This document shows, in pieces, positions 16,026 to 25,981 of a stretch of 64,000 nucleotides of DNA (the stretch's first letter is position 1; the number at the start of each line of letters is the position of its first letter). This DNA is from Rubrivivax sp. (GTDB lineage: Bacteria; Pseudomonadota; Gammaproteobacteria; Burkholderiales; Burkholderiaceae_C), in assembly GCA_019635315.1 (NCBI GenBank), contig JAHBZT010000001.1, positions 1,348,001-1,412,000 of the forward strand, read 5' to 3'. A model generated the notes under the pieces. It was given only the letters and a program-made list of their open reading frames with translations, made no database searches and was not told the DNA's origin. A program made the position numbers and the translations under genes.

Positions 16026-17297
16026 ATGACCCCGATCGACACCCTCGGCCACCCCTGCAGCGGCGCCACCCCGCGCGCGCTGGAACTCTTCGAGCAGGCC
16101 TGCCAGGACCTGCGCCGCTATGTCGGCGACCCGCTCGCGCTGGCACAGCAGGCGCTGGCCGAAGCGCCGCGCATGACGATGGCCCATGTGCTGGTGGCCT
16201 GGGTCAACCTGCTGGGCACCGAAGCCGCCGGCCGCGAGGCCGCACGCGACGCCGTGGCCGCGGCGAAGCGCCTGCCCGCCGACGAGCGCGAGGCGGCGCA
16301 TGTCGCCGCCGCCGACGCGCTGGTGCAGGGCCGCTGGCATGCCGCCGGGCAGCTGCTGGAGGACCTGAGCATCCGCCACCCGCGCGACCTGCTGGCGCTG
16401 CAGGTCGGTCACCAGATCGACTTCTTCACCGGCCATTCGCGCATGCTGCGCGACCGCATCGCGCGCGCCGAGTCCGCCTGGCACCCGGGCATGCCGGGCC
16501 ACCACGCGGTGCTGGGCATGCTCGCCTTCGGGCTCGAGGAGTGCGGCCAGTACCGGCCGGCGCAGCAGTTCGGCGAGCAGGCGGTGGAACTGGAGCCGCG
16601 CGACGGCTGGGCCTGGCATGCGGTGGCGCATGTGCTGGAGATGCAGAACCGGCGCCGCGAGGGCCGGCAGTGGCTGCGCCGCGACACGACCGCCTGGAGC
16701 GAGGGCAGCTTCCTCGCGGTCCACAACTGGTGGCACCTGGCGCTCTTCCACCTGGGCCTGGACGAAGTCGACGAGGTGCTGGCGCTGGCCGACGGCCCCA
16801 TCCTCGGCGGCGCCTCGCCGGTGGTGCTGGACATGATCGACGCCTCGGCGCTGCTGTGGCGGCTGCAGCTGCGCGGCATCGACGTCGGCACGCGCTGGCA
16901 GGCGCTGGCCGAGCGCTGGGCGCCGCAGGTGCACGAGAGCCAGTACGCCTTCAACGACCTGCACGCGATGATGGCCTTCGTCGGCGCCGGCCGCGACGCC
17001 GAGGCCCAGGCGCTGCTGAAGGCCCAGCAGCAGGCGCTGGCCGCCGGCGACGACAACGTCGGCTTCCTGCGCGACGTGGGCTTCGATGCGACGCGCGCCG
17101 TGCTGGCCTTCGGCCGCGGCCGCTACGACGAGGCGGTGGAACTGCTGCGCCTGCTGCGCAGCCGCGCCCACCGCTTCGGCGGCAGCCATGCGCAGCGCGA
17201 CCTGATCGACCTCACGCTGATCGAGGCCGCCTCGCGCGGCGGCCAGCGCCAGCTCGCCGAAGCGCTGCGCCACGAGCACGCGGTAGCGCGCCATTGA
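16026..17297 (+). CDS. TPR-repeat protein of the TTC38 type
   Basis: 423 residues, with GGAG 8 bases before the ATG and no signal peptide. The sequence shows helical pairs typical of tetratricopeptide repeats and the TTC38-like motifs MPGHHAVLGMLAFGLEECGQ and DGWAWHAVAHVLEMQNRRREG, followed by VHNWWHLALFHL (near residue 235). Bacterial members are cytoplasmic and of unknown function. Its last codons merge into a 27-bp imperfect tandem repeat. It is divergent from the PEP-CTERM gene, with 188 bp between the starts and no recognisable promoter. Confidence 0.8.
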   Translation: MTPIDTLGHPCSGATPRALELFEQACQDLRRYVGDPLALAQQALAEAPRMTMAHVLVAWVNLLGTEAAGREAARDAVAAAKRLPADEREAAHVAAADALVQGRWHAAGQLLEDLSIRHPRDLLALQVGHQIDFFTGHSRMLRDRIARAESAWHPGMPGHHAVLGMLAFGLEECGQYRPAQQFGEQAVELEPRDGWAWHAVAHVLEMQNRRREGRQWLRRDTTAWSEGSFLAVHNWWHLALFHLGLDEVDEVLALADGPILGGASPVVLDMIDASALLWRLQLRGIDVGTRWQALAERWAPQVHESQYAFNDLHAMMAFVGAGRDAEAQALLKAQQQALAAGDDNVGFLRDVGFDATRAVLAFGRGRYDEAVELLRLLRSRAHRFGGSHAQRDLIDLTLIEAASRGGQRQLAEALRHEHAVARH

Positions 17298-17347
17298 CGC
17301 CGGCGCGCGGCAGCGCACCATTCACGCCAGCGTGCGGTGGCGCGCCG
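17276..17347. repeat. 27-bp imperfect tandem repeat across the TPR gene stop
   Basis: Three degenerate copies begin at 17276, 17303 and 17330. The first contains the stop codon of the TPR gene. The rest of the 148-bp space before 17446 shows nothing clear. Confidence 0.5.
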
Positions 17348-17445
17348 GGGCCCTGCGGGCGCCGGCGTGCCATTGAATCCGGCCGCGCGCTGGCGTAGCG
17401 TGCCGTCCGTGGCCGACGGGAGGGCGGCGAGAGGGAGGACGCACG

Positions 17446-18546
17446 ATGAAGAAGCTGCTGGCCGCCGCGCTCGCCATGCTGGCGGCACTGGCCGCCTACC
17501 TGGCCCTCTGGCCGGTGCCGGTGGAGCCAGTGGCCTGGGTCGCGCCGCCGGCACCCGGCTACCAGGGCCCGCATGCCGCGAATACGCGGCTCGCGGGCCT
17601 GACGCTGATCGCGCTGCCGGCGGGCGAGTCCGGCCCCGAGCATGTGGTGATCGGGCGCGACGGCCGGCTCTACGCGGCGGTCGCCAGCGGCCGCATCCTG
17701 CGCATGAACCCCGACGGCAGCGCGCCCGAGGTCTACGCCGACACCGGCGGCCGCGTGCTCGGCTTCGACTTCGACGCCGACGGGCGGCTGATCGCCGCCG
17801 ACGCGGTCCGGGGCCTGCTGGCCGTGGGCAGCGACCGCCGCGTCACGGTGCTGGCCGATGCGGTCGACGGCGACCCGATCCGCTATGCCGACGCGGTGGT
17901 CGTGGCGCGCAGCGGCCGCATCTACTTCAGCGACGCCTCGCGCCGCTTCGCGCCGGCGCAGTGGGGCGGCACCTTCGAGGCCGCGGTGCTGGACATCATC
18001 GAGCAGCGCAGCACCGGCCGCATCCTCGAGCACGACCCGGCCAGCGGCCGCACGCGCGTCGTCGTGCGCGGGCTCAGCTTCGCCAACGGCGTGGCGCTCA
18101 GCGAGGACGAGCGCCACCTGTTCGTCGCCGAGACCGGCAAGTACCGGATCTGGAAGGTGGCGGTCGACGCGCAGGACCTCGACGCCGGCGCCGGCTCGCC
18201 GCAGGCCACGGTGCTGTTCGACAACCTGCCCGGCTACCCGGACAACCTGATGCGCGGCGCCGAGGGCCGCACCTGGGTCGGCTTCTCCGGGCCGCGCAGC
18301 CCCGCCGTCGACGACATGGCCGGCCGGCCCTTCCTGCGCGCGCTGACGCTGCGGCTGCCGCGTGCGCTGTGGCCGGTGCCCAAGGCCTACGGCCATGTCT
18401 TCGCCTTCGACGAGGGCGGCCGCGTCGTCGCCGACCTGCAGGACCCCGGCGGTGCCTACCCGGAGACGACCGGCGTCACCGAGACCGCGGACCGGCTGTA
18501 CATCCAGAACCTGCACCTGGGCGTGCTGGGCTGGAAGCCGCGCTGA
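17446..18546 (+). CDS. SMP-30/strictosidine-synthase-like beta-propeller protein
   Basis: 366 residues. An N-terminal hydrophobic segment ([19 protein letters not shown]) is a signal anchor. The remainder is a six-bladed propeller of the strictosidine synthase/APMAP group, with [45 protein letters not shown] and [20 protein letters not shown], which supply the metal-site Asn/Asp positions of lactonase relatives. It is probably a periplasmic or membrane-tethered hydrolase; substrate unknown. It stands 61 bp before lpxC without sharing an obvious role. Confidence 0.82.
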   Translation: MKKLLAAALAMLAALAAYLALWPVPVEPVAWVAPPAPGYQGPHAANTRLAGLTLIALPAGESGPEHVVIGRDGRLYAAVASGRILRMNPDGSAPEVYADTGGRVLGFDFDADGRLIAADAVRGLLAVGSDRRVTVLADAVDGDPIRYADAVVVARSGRIYFSDASRRFAPAQWGGTFEAAVLDIIEQRSTGRILEHDPASGRTRVVVRGLSFANGVALSEDERHLFVAETGKYRIWKVAVDAQDLDAGAGSPQATVLFDNLPGYPDNLMRGAEGRTWVGFSGPRSPAVDDMAGRPFLRALTLRLPRALWPVPKAYGHVFAFDEGGRVVADLQDPGGAYPETTGVTETADRLYIQNLHLGVLGWKPR

Positions 18547-18607
18547 GGACGGGGCAGGGCGCGGCCCCACGGCGGCAGGCCGGGCGGCCTTGGCGGACAA
18601 TGCGGGC

Positions 18608-19543
18608 ATGGTCCGCCAGCGCACCCTGAAGTCCATCACGCGTTCGGTCGGCGTGGGCGTGCACAGCGGCCAGAAGGTCGAATTGACGATGCACCCGGCG
18701 CCGCCGGACCACGGCATCGTCTTCCGGCGCACCGACCTGCCGGTGCCGGTGGACATCCCGGTCGACGCCTTCGCCGTCAGCGACACGCGCATGGCCAGCA
18801 CCATCAGCCCCGGCGGCGACCCCGGCGCGCCCAAGGTGCAGACCATCGAGCACCTGATGAGCGCCTGCGCGGGCCTGGGCATCGACAACCTGCTGATCGA
18901 GATCGGCGGCGAGGAGGTGCCCATCCTCGACGGCTCGGCGGCCAGCTTCGTCTACCTGCTGCACAGCGCCGGCATCGCCGAGCAGGACGCACCGCGGCGC
19001 TTCCTGCGCGTGCTGAAGGCCGTGGAGGTGCGCGAAGGCGAGGGCGCCACGCTGAAGTGGGCGCGCCTGGCGCCGCACCACGGCTACCGGCTGGCCTTCG
19101 AGATCGAGTTCGGCCATCCGGCAGTGGACGCGACCGGCCGCCGCGTGACCTTCGACTTCGGCGTCGGGCAGTACCGGCGCGACATCGCGCGTGCGCGCAC
19201 CTTCGGCTTCAGCAAGGACGTGGACATGATGCGCGCGCGCGGGCTGGGCCTGGGCGGCAGCATGGACAACGTGATCGTCGTCGACGACAAGCGCGTGCTC
19301 AATGCCGGCGGGCTGCGCTACGACGACGAATTCGTCAAGCACAAGATCCTGGACGCCATCGGCGACCTGCACATCGCCGGCAAGCCGCTGCTCGCCGAAT
19401 ACACGGCCTACAAGAGCGGGCACGCGCTGAACAACAAGCTGCTGCGCGCGCTGCTGGCCGACCGCTCGGCCTGGGAGATCGTCACCTTCGAGGACGACGC
19501 GCAGGCGCCGCGCGGCTTTGCCGAGCCGGTGCCGGCCTGGTAG
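18608..19543 (+). CDS. lpxC: LpxC, UDP-3-O-acyl-GlcNAc deacetylase
   Basis: 311 residues, full length. It is the zinc enzyme for the committed step of lipid A synthesis. Zinc ligands are visible: His82 in [13 protein letters not shown], and His245 and Asp249 in [13 protein letters not shown]; the general acid is His272 in [12 protein letters not shown]. The signature [25 protein letters not shown] is intact. The sequence GGACAATGCGGGC just before the ATG looks like a -10 with a very short leader. In betaproteobacteria lpxC closes the cell-division cluster; here ftsZ is not next to it. Confidence 0.97.
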   Translation: MVRQRTLKSITRSVGVGVHSGQKVELTMHPAPPDHGIVFRRTDLPVPVDIPVDAFAVSDTRMASTISPGGDPGAPKVQTIEHLMSACAGLGIDNLLIEIGGEEVPILDGSAASFVYLLHSAGIAEQDAPRRFLRVLKAVEVREGEGATLKWARLAPHHGYRLAFEIEFGHPAVDATGRRVTFDFGVGQYRRDIARARTFGFSKDVDMMRARGLGLGGSMDNVIVVDDKRVLNAGGLRYDDEFVKHKILDAIGDLHIAGKPLLAEYTAYKSGHALNNKLLRALLADRSAWEIVTFEDDAQAPRGFAEPVPAW

Positions 19544-19559
19544 CAGCCCTCCGCGCGTG

Positions 19560-19745
19560 ATGCTGGTCTTCCGCCTCGTCTTCGGCCTGCTGCTGGTCAG
19601 CGGACTGCTGTGCTTCGCGATGTACATCGGCACCGGCCAGCTGGTCTGGCGCCGGCGCGGCATCGTGATCGTCAAGTGGACGGTGATCGCCGCGCTGGGT
19701 TTCTTCGCGGTGCTGATCCTCGAGCGGCTGGCGCGCATGCTGTGA
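19560..19745 (+). CDS. small membrane protein of unknown function
   Basis: 61 residues, almost entirely hydrophobic: two predicted membrane helices (VFRLVFGLLLVSGLLCFAMYI and IVIVKWTVIAALGFFAVLIL) joined by a GQLVWRRRG loop. Similar small proteins follow lpxC in other Burkholderiales. It begins 17 bp after lpxC, so it is probably co-transcribed. The 110 bp to the convergent protease gene hold two copies of CGACGCCTGATGC (from 19750) and a GGCCGCC/GGCGGCC hairpin without a T run. Confidence 0.7.
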   Translation: MLVFRLVFGLLLVSGLLCFAMYIGTGQLVWRRRGIVIVKWTVIAALGFFAVLILERLARML

Positions 19746-19855
19746 GGCGCGACGCCTGATGCCCGACGCCTGATGCGCGACGGCCGCCAGCGCGATCGGC
19801 GGCCTGCGCACCGGGTCCGGGGCGCCACGCGGCAGCGCCCGGCGCCGGCCGGCGC

Positions 19856-21004
19856 TCAGCGCCGGTCCGGCGTGTCGCGCGGGCGTTCGCCCACCGTCAG
19901 CGTCAGCTCCAGCACCTGGGCGCGCCGCTGCACCTGCACGCCGACCTCGCTGCCCGGCGGCTGCGCGGCGACGGCGGCGAACAGGTCGCCGGCATTGGCG
20001 ATGTCGCGCTCGCCGATGCGCCGCACCACGTCGCCCGGCCGCAGGCCGGCCGCGGCAGCGGGGCCCCGCGCCAGCACGCCGGTGATCAGCGCCCCCTGCG
20101 TCACCGGCAGCGCCAGGTTCTCGGACAGTTCAGGCGACAGGTCGCGCGGCTCGACGCCGATCCAGCCGCGACGCACCACACCGCCGGCCACCAGCTGCTG
20201 CATCACGTCGCGCGCGGTGTCGGCGGGCACCGCGAAGCCGATGCCCAGGCTGCCGCCGGTGCGCGAGAAGATCGCGGTGTTGATGCCCACCAGGTGGCCG
20301 CGCGCGTCGACCAGCGCGCCGCCGGAGTTGCCGGGGTTGATCGCGGCGTCGGTCTGGATGAAGTTCTGGAAGGGCGAGCTGCCCGCCTGGTTGCGGTCCA
20401 GCGCGCTGACGATGCCGGCCGTCACCGTCTGCCCGATGTTGAACGGGTTGCCGATCGCCAGCACCGCATCGCCGACCTGCAGCGAGCGCACGTCGCCCAG
20501 CGTGATCGCCGGCAGCGCATCGAGTTCGATGTGCAGCACCGCGATGTCGGTCTCGGGGTCGCTGCCGACGACGCGGGCGCGCGTCGCGCGGCCGTCGGCG
20601 AGCTGGACCTCGATGTCGATCGCGCCGTCGATCACGTGGTGGTTGGTCAGCAGGTAGCCCTCGGGCGAGACGATGACGCCGCTGCCCAGGCCGGTCTGTC
20701 GTTGCACGCCCTCCGGGAACAGGAAGCGCCACCGCGGGTCGTCGGCCATCGGCGGCCGGCGCGCCATGCGGGTGGCGACGATGCTGACGACCGCCGGCGC
20801 GGCACGCTGGGCGGCGAGCGCGAAGCCCGGCGCCGACGCCGCGCCGGCCGGCGCAGGCGCGACCTGCAGCACGGTGGGCGTGGGCAGCAGCGAGCCGCGG
20901 CGCGAGCCGGGCAGCCATTCGGGCTTCAGCGTCGCGACGACGAACAGCACGGCCACCGCCACGGTGACGGCCTGCGAGAAGACGAGCCAGGCGTTGCGCC
21001 ACAT
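19856..21004 (-). CDS. HtrA-family serine protease, DegS/AlgW-like with one PDZ domain
   Basis: 382 residues from an ATG giving MWRNAWLVFSQ. An N-terminal membrane anchor (AVTVAVAVLFVVATL) leads to a trypsin-like domain with the triad His123 (LLTNHHVID), Asp153 (ETDIAVL) and Ser227 (NPGNSGGAL). A single PDZ domain begins near residue 280 (ARGPAAAAGLRPGDVVRRIGE). One PDZ plus an anchor argues for a periplasmic DegS/AlgW-type sensor protease rather than DegP. It is divergent from the Nif3-like gene with 85 bp between the starts. Confidence 0.93.
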   Translation of the reverse strand: MWRNAWLVFSQAVTVAVAVLFVVATLKPEWLPGSRRGSLLPTPTVLQVAPAPAGAASAPGFALAAQRAAPAVVSIVATRMARRPPMADDPRWRFLFPEGVQRQTGLGSGVIVSPEGYLLTNHHVIDGAIDIEVQLADGRATRARVVGSDPETDIAVLHIELDALPAITLGDVRSLQVGDAVLAIGNPFNIGQTVTAGIVSALDRNQAGSSPFQNFIQTDAAINPGNSGGALVDARGHLVGINTAIFSRTGGSLGIGFAVPADTARDVMQQLVAGGVVRRGWIGVEPRDLSPELSENLALPVTQGALITGVLARGPAAAAGLRPGDVVRRIGERDIANAGDLFAAVAAQPPGSEVGVQVQRRAQVLELTLTVGERPRDTPDRR

Positions 21005-21089
21005 GGCAGAGGTCGGCGTGCGGTCGGGAAGTGATCGGGGGAAGCCGCTCTGCCGCAGGTCGTGGCCCGGCTTCGGTACGATCGCCCGC

Positions 21090-21842
21090 ATGGCCGACCG
21101 CGACGATCTCGATGCCGCCTTGAAGGCCCTGCTGCGGCCGGAAGCGTTCCGCGATTATGGGCCGAACGGTCTGCAGGTCGAGGGCCGGCGCGAGGTGCGG
21201 CGCATCGTCAGCGGGGTCACCGCCAGCCTGGCCTTCATCGACGCCGCGCTCGCTGCCGGCGCCGATGCGCTGTTCGTGCACCACGGCCTGTTCTGGCGCG
21301 GCCAGGACGGCCGCCTGACCGGCTGGCTGGCCGAGCGCGTGCGCCGGCTGATGCGCGCTGAGGTCAGCCTGTTCGCCTACCACCTGCCGCTGGACGCGCA
21401 CGAGACGCTGGGCAACAACGCGCAGTTCGGGGCCCGGCTGGGCCTGGCAGCCGACGCGCGCTTCGGCGAGCAGGACCTGGGCTTCGCCGGCGCCGCACCG
21501 GCGGCCACGGCCGAGGCCGGCGCGCTGGCCGCGCTGGCACGTGCGCAGCTCGGCCGCGAGGTGCTGCTGCTGCCCGGCGACGGCCGCGTGCTGAAGCGCG
21601 TGGCCTGGTGCACCGGCGGCGCGCAGGGCTTCTTCGAGGCCGCCATCGCCGCCGGCGCCGACGCCTTCGTCACCGGCGAGGTCTCGGAGCCGCAGGTCCA
21701 CCTGGCGCGCGAGACCGGCGTCGCCTTCCTGGCCTGCGGCCACCACGCGACCGAGCGCTACGGCGCGCCGGCGGTGGCCACCCACGTCGCGCGCGAGCTC
21801 GGGCTGGCACACGACTTCATCGAGATCCCGAATCCCGCATGA
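21090..21842 (+). CDS. Nif3-like dinuclear metal centre protein
   Basis: 250 residues, the short YbgI-type form. Metal-binding positions of the family are present: FVHHGLFWRG near residue 63, HLPLDAH near 95, and the C-terminal GHHATERYGA near 218. The N-terminus DYGPNGLQVEG is also typical. Biochemical function is unsettled in the literature (GTP cyclohydrolase I type 2 naming is historical). TACGAT 11-16 bp before the start suggests a very short leader. It overlaps pdxA by 4 bp. Confidence 0.92.
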   Translation: MADRDDLDAALKALLRPEAFRDYGPNGLQVEGRREVRRIVSGVTASLAFIDAALAAGADALFVHHGLFWRGQDGRLTGWLAERVRRLMRAEVSLFAYHLPLDAHETLGNNAQFGARLGLAADARFGEQDLGFAGAAPAATAEAGALAALARAQLGREVLLLPGDGRVLKRVAWCTGGAQGFFEAAIAAGADAFVTGEVSEPQVHLARETGVAFLACGHHATERYGAPAVATHVARELGLAHDFIEIPNPA

Positions 21843-22834
21843 CGCTGCGCCCGCCGCTGCTGGTGACGATGGGCGACGCGGTCGGCATCGGCCCGGAGAT
21901 CGTCGTCAAGGCCTTCGCCGCCGGCGAGCTGGCCGACGCGCTGGTGGTCGGCGACCCGGCCGTGGTGCGCCGCGCCGGCGCGCCGATGACGGCGGTCGTC
22001 GACGCGCCGGCCGACCGGGCCGGCGTGCCGCCGGGCTGCCTGCCGGTGCTGGCGCCGCCGGGGTTGCCGGCCGGCCTCGCGGCGCTGCCCTGGGGCGTGG
22101 TCGATGCGCGCTGCGGCGCCGCCGCGGCGCGCTGCATCGAACATGCCGTGGTGCTGGTGCGCCAGGGGCAGGGCGCGGCGATCGTCACCGCGCCGATCCA
22201 CAAGGAGGCGCTGGCCGCCGCCGGCCTGCCCTACCCGGGCCACACCGAGATGCTGCAGGCGCTCGCCGCCGACACGCCGGGCGCCGCGCCGCCGGTGCGC
22301 ATGATGCTGGCCAACGACGAGCTGCGTGTCGTGCTGGTCACCATCCACCAGTCGGTGCGCCGCGCGATCGACGCGATCACGTTCGACGCCGTGCTGGATA
22401 CGCTGCGCATCGCGCACCGCGCCGCGCGCGCCTGGCTGGCGGCGCCGCCGCGCATCGCGGTCGCCGGGCTCAACCCGCATGCCGGAGAAGGCGGGCTGTT
22501 CGGCGACGAGGAGCAGCGCGTGATCGCGCCGGCGATCGCGGCGGCGCAGGCCGAGGGCATCGCGGCCAGCGGGCCGTTCGCGCCGGACACCGTGTTCATG
22601 CGCGCGCGCCGCGGTGCCTTCGACCTCGTGGTCGCGATGCTGCACGACCACGGCCTGATCCCGGTCAAGTACCTCGGCGTGGAGCAGGGCGTCAACGTGA
22701 CGCTGGGCCTGCCCTTCGTGCGCACGAGTCCGGACCACGGCACGGCCTTCGACATCGCGGGCCAGGGGGTCGCCGACCCGGCGAGCCTGGTCGCGGCGTT
22801 GCGCATGGCGCGCCGGCTGGCCGTGTTGTCCTGA
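21839..22834 (+). CDS. pdxA: PdxA, 4-hydroxythreonine-4-phosphate dehydrogenase
   Basis: 331 residues. It is an NAD-dependent, metal-requiring enzyme of the DXP-dependent pyridoxal phosphate pathway. Motifs seen: MGDAVGIGPEI at the N-terminus (most members have DPAGIGPE, so the Pro-Ala is replaced), TAPIHKEAL, GLNPHAGEGGLFGDEE, MLHDHGLIPVKYLG and TSPDHGTAFDIAG. The conserved His residues that bind metal appear intact. Its start overlaps the Nif3 stop as ATGA. PdxA often pairs with KsgA elsewhere; not here. Confidence 0.95.
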   Translation: MTLRPPLLVTMGDAVGIGPEIVVKAFAAGELADALVVGDPAVVRRAGAPMTAVVDAPADRAGVPPGCLPVLAPPGLPAGLAALPWGVVDARCGAAAARCIEHAVVLVRQGQGAAIVTAPIHKEALAAAGLPYPGHTEMLQALAADTPGAAPPVRMMLANDELRVVLVTIHQSVRRAIDAITFDAVLDTLRIAHRAARAWLAAPPRIAVAGLNPHAGEGGLFGDEEQRVIAPAIAAAQAEGIAASGPFAPDTVFMRARRGAFDLVVAMLHDHGLIPVKYLGVEQGVNVTLGLPFVRTSPDHGTAFDIAGQGVADPASLVAALRMARRLAVLS

Positions 22835-22879
22835 AGCGCCGCGGCGACGACCTGCAGCGCCGTTGACGGCCGCCGCGGT

Positions 22880-25453
22880 TCAGCGTGCCGCCGCGGCGGC
22901 GCCGGCGCCCAGCGACGCCAGCTGCTTGCGCGCACGCGCGGTCGCGCGGTCGATCAGGTAGGCGGTCTCGTAGGCGCGCAGGCGGCCGGTCTCGGCCAGC
23001 TTGACCAGCATGCGCTGGGTCAGCGAGACGGTCTCCTTGTGGCGCGCGCCATGCGTGAAGATGAAGAAGCTGCGGCCGGGGCTGACATGCGCCAGCCGCA
23101 CCTTCTGCCATTCGCCCTTGAGCTGCATCTGGTAGGCGAAGCCGATCTGCACGTTGTCGGCGAGCGCGCGGCCGCTGGCCGGCTCCGGCGGTTCGGCGGC
23201 CGCCGGCAGGCCGGGCAGCGGCGGCGTCGGGTCGGCGGCGGCCGCGCGCTCGGCGGCCTCCGCGGCCTCGGCCGGCGCCGGCGCGGCGGCGGGCTGGGTC
23301 CAGTCCACCGCGCGCTCGTCGACGAGGCCGACGCGTGCCGCCTCGGCGGCCGTGAAGGCCGGCAGGTCGACCTCCTCGGTCAGCACCGGCAGCGCCGACG
23401 GCGGCACCGCGCGCAGTTCCTCGCGCGAGGGCAGCGGCCGCTGCAGCGCGCCCTCGACGCGCTTGGCCTCGAGGTTGATGTCCAGCTGGCGCGCGCCGCT
23501 GCCGGGGCTCTTCAGCGCCTCGGCATGCGCCGGCATCAGCTGGCCGAAGAAGGCGCGGCGCTGCGCCTCCGGCCAGCCGATCAGGTTCATGCCCTCGGTG
23601 AGCTCCTGCATCAGCTTGGGCAGCTCGGCCAGGAAGGCCTTGCGCAGCGCCGGCGTGGCCTTGGGCTGCACGCTGAGGAAGAGCTCGCGGCCGGCGCGGC
23701 GCATGCGCTGCGCCAGCTCGCCGTCGGCGCCGCCGCGCTCGGCGGCGCGCAGCAGCACCTGGCTCCAGACGCGGCTGATGAAGTCGCGCAGGAAGGCCGG
23801 CGCGCTGATGTCCTTCAGCTCGCCGGCCAGGCGCTCGGCATACAGCGCACGCAGCCGCGCCTGGTCCTCCTTCTCCGACAGCAGCGCCGCCGGGTCGCCC
23901 TGGGCGCGCACCTCGCTCGCGGCCTGCTCGGCGACGAAGGCCTCCAGCGCGGCCAGCTTGGCCTCGTAGGTCTCGATCTGGTCGAAGTCGCCCTCGACGA
24001 CCTCCTGCACCAGCTCGCGCACCTTGTGCAGGAAGCTGCGCGCCTCGTCGTCGCCGAAGTCCTCGAAGGCGGCGCCCAGCGAGGCGATGCGGTTGACGAA
24101 GCGGCGCACCGGGTGCCGGCGCGACGAGAAGAAACCGGGGTCGCCGAGCGCGGCGCGCAGCACCGGCAGCTGCAGCCGCGCCAGCAGCTTGGCCATCTGC
24201 GGCGGCACCTTGGGGTCGGCCAGGATCTGGTCGAACAGGAAGCCGATGACGTCGATCACCATGTGATCGACCTGGCCGCTGGAGGCCTGGCGCAGCTCGT
24301 CGCGGTGGGCGCGGATCAGGTTCGGCAGCGGGGCGCCGAAGCCGGCATCGCCGAAGTCGCTGGCACCGCCGTCGTCCACCGGCGCGCTGTGGTGCAGGCG
24401 CCGGATCAGCGTCATCAGCGCCGGGTCGACCTGGCCGATCGGCGTGCCGCGGCCATAACCGGGGCCGCCGGCGCGCGTCGAGGGCGCGAAGCCGGGCGCG
24501 CCGCCATGGCCGCTGCCGTAGCCGGTGCCCGGCGCGCCGCCGTAGCCGGCGCCGTAACCCGTCCCCTGGCCGGCGCCGTAGCCGGTGCCATGGCCGCTGC
24601 CGGAGCGGCGGCCGCCGAGCCGGCTGTCCCAGCCGCTGGCCGGGCCGTAGCCTGGTGCCGCGCTGCCGCGACCGGCATGCAGCCGCTCGTCGTCCAGGGC
24701 GCGCGCGGCCGTGTCGTAGCTGCTGCCGCGCACGCTGTCGCCGCCGCCCCCGGGCCCGCGCGGCGGCCGGCCGCGCACCGTCAGCCCCAGCGGCTGCACG
24801 CCGGCGCCGCGCAGTTCGGCCACGATGTCGGCGTAGGCCGCGCGCAGCAGGCCGCCCAGCGAGCGGCTGAGTTCGGCCGACAGCACCTTGCGGATCTCGG
24901 CGCGCTCGGACACGGCCTCGATGCCCCGGATCATCGCGTGGCCGACGACCTCCGGCCGCAGCGGATTGCGGTCCTTGTCGGTGCCGGCGAAGCCGAGCAG
25001 CGAGCCGACGTAGGCGTCGAGCTCGCGCAGTTCCCACTCGCAGTCGTGCGCGATCTCCAGGCCGAAGCGCTCGGCCGAGATCTGCACCTCGACCTCGTGG
25101 TCCTCGACCAGGCTCAGCGCGTCCCAGTTGGTCGGCGCCGCGGGCGGCGGCGCCGCCGGCAGGCCCAGCGTGCCCGGCGCCGGCGCGCCGGGCGCGGCGG
25201 TCCTGGGCGCGACCTCGCGCACGATGCGTTCGTCGAAGGCATCGTTGAAGGTCAGCACGAAGACCGCCGACTTGCGGTTGAGCTCGAACTGCGCGCCCAG
25301 CAGGCCGTCGCGGTGGAAGGCGTTGGTCGACGCCAGCGCGGCCAGCCCCAGGCTCTCGATGGTGCGCTCGGCCGCCTCGCGCGCCGCCATCTTCAGCCGC
25401 TGGACGGCGGCTTCCAGCGGCGCGGGCAGGCGGTGGACGGGGTTGGGCTTCAT
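22880..25453 (-). CDS. DUF1631 family protein with Gly-rich insert
   Basis: 857 residues. It matches the large DUF1631 proteins of beta- and gammaproteobacteria by the N-terminus LESLGLAALASTNAFHRDGLLGAQ-like stretch, the middle MVIDVIGFLFDQILADPKVPPQMAKLLARLQLPVLRAAL, and the C-terminal domain that reads like a PilZ-type module (NVQIGFAYQMQLKGEWQKVRLAHVSPGRSFFIFTH). Residues about 265-325 are a low-complexity Gly-Tyr-Gly insert. Members have been linked to cyclic-di-GMP-type control only by domain inference. The ATG at 25453 is chosen because MKPNPVHRLP fits; upstream codons do not. Confidence 0.85.
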   Translation of the reverse strand: MKPNPVHRLPAPLEAAVQRLKMAAREAAERTIESLGLAALASTNAFHRDGLLGAQFELNRKSAVFVLTFNDAFDERIVREVAPRTAAPGAPAPGTLGLPAAPPPAAPTNWDALSLVEDHEVEVQISAERFGLEIAHDCEWELRELDAYVGSLLGFAGTDKDRNPLRPEVVGHAMIRGIEAVSERAEIRKVLSAELSRSLGGLLRAAYADIVAELRGAGVQPLGLTVRGRPPRGPGGGGDSVRGSSYDTAARALDDERLHAGRGSAAPGYGPASGWDSRLGGRRSGSGHGTGYGAGQGTGYGAGYGGAPGTGYGSGHGGAPGFAPSTRAGGPGYGRGTPIGQVDPALMTLIRRLHHSAPVDDGGASDFGDAGFGAPLPNLIRAHRDELRQASSGQVDHMVIDVIGFLFDQILADPKVPPQMAKLLARLQLPVLRAALGDPGFFSSRRHPVRRFVNRIASLGAAFEDFGDDEARSFLHKVRELVQEVVEGDFDQIETYEAKLAALEAFVAEQAASEVRAQGDPAALLSEKEDQARLRALYAERLAGELKDISAPAFLRDFISRVWSQVLLRAAERGGADGELAQRMRRAGRELFLSVQPKATPALRKAFLAELPKLMQELTEGMNLIGWPEAQRRAFFGQLMPAHAEALKSPGSGARQLDINLEAKRVEGALQRPLPSREELRAVPPSALPVLTEEVDLPAFTAAEAARVGLVDERAVDWTQPAAAPAPAEAAEAAERAAAADPTPPLPGLPAAAEPPEPASGRALADNVQIGFAYQMQLKGEWQKVRLAHVSPGRSFFIFTHGARHKETVSLTQRMLVKLAETGRLRAYETAYLIDRATARARKQLASLGAGAAAAAR

Positions 25454-25558
25454 CGGCGCAGGGGCGGCCCGCCTAGTATGCGACAGACCCCTGCGCCGCG
25501 AGCGCGGCAACAGCCCGGTGGCCGCGCGCCAATTCAGATCTGGTTACAGCGTGAGCGG

Positions 25559-25981
25559 CTACTTCCGCAGCGCGTCCCGGATCTCGCGCAGCAGCAGCAC
25601 GTCCTCGGGGGTGGGCGGCGGCGGGGCCGGCGGCGCGGCCGGGGCCTCGCGCTTGAGGCGGTTCACCTGCTTGATCATGATGAAGATGATCAGCGCCAGG
25701 ATCGCGAAGTTGATCGCGATGGTGATGAAGTTGCCGTACGCGAAGACGGCGCCCAGCTTCTTGGCCTCGGCCAGCGGCATCCCCATGTCCTGGCCGGCCA
25801 GCGGCAGGTAGTACGAGGAGAAGTCCAGGCCGCCGAAGATCTTGCTGACCACCGGCATGATGAGGTCGCCGACCACCGAGTCGACGATCTTGCCGAAGGC
25901 GCCGCCGATGATCACGCCGACGGCGAGGTCCATCACGTTGCCCTTGAGGGCGAATTCCTTGAATTCCGATGCAAAGCTCAT
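25559..25981 (-). CDS. mscL: MscL, large-conductance mechanosensitive channel
   Basis: 140 residues, normal length. It is an inner-membrane pentamer that opens on osmotic downshock. N-terminal amphipathic helix [33 protein letters not shown] with the pore-lining Gly/Ala pattern, TM2 [22 protein letters not shown], and a cytoplasmic helix [15 protein letters not shown] after a Pro-rich linker. AGGAG lies 11 bases before the ATG. It is divergent from petA. Confidence 0.97.
   Translation of the reverse strand: MSFASEFKEFALKGNVMDLAVGVIIGGAFGKIVDSVVGDLIMPVVSKIFGGLDFSSYYLPLAGQDMGMPLAEAKKLGAVFAYGNFITIAINFAILALIIFIMIKQVNRLKREAPAAPPAPPPPTPEDVLLLREIRDALRK

Noticed and set aside
19750-19776. Two direct copies of CGACGCCTGATGC
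   Set aside because: Short, two copies only, in a convergent gap; chance or slippage is enough.
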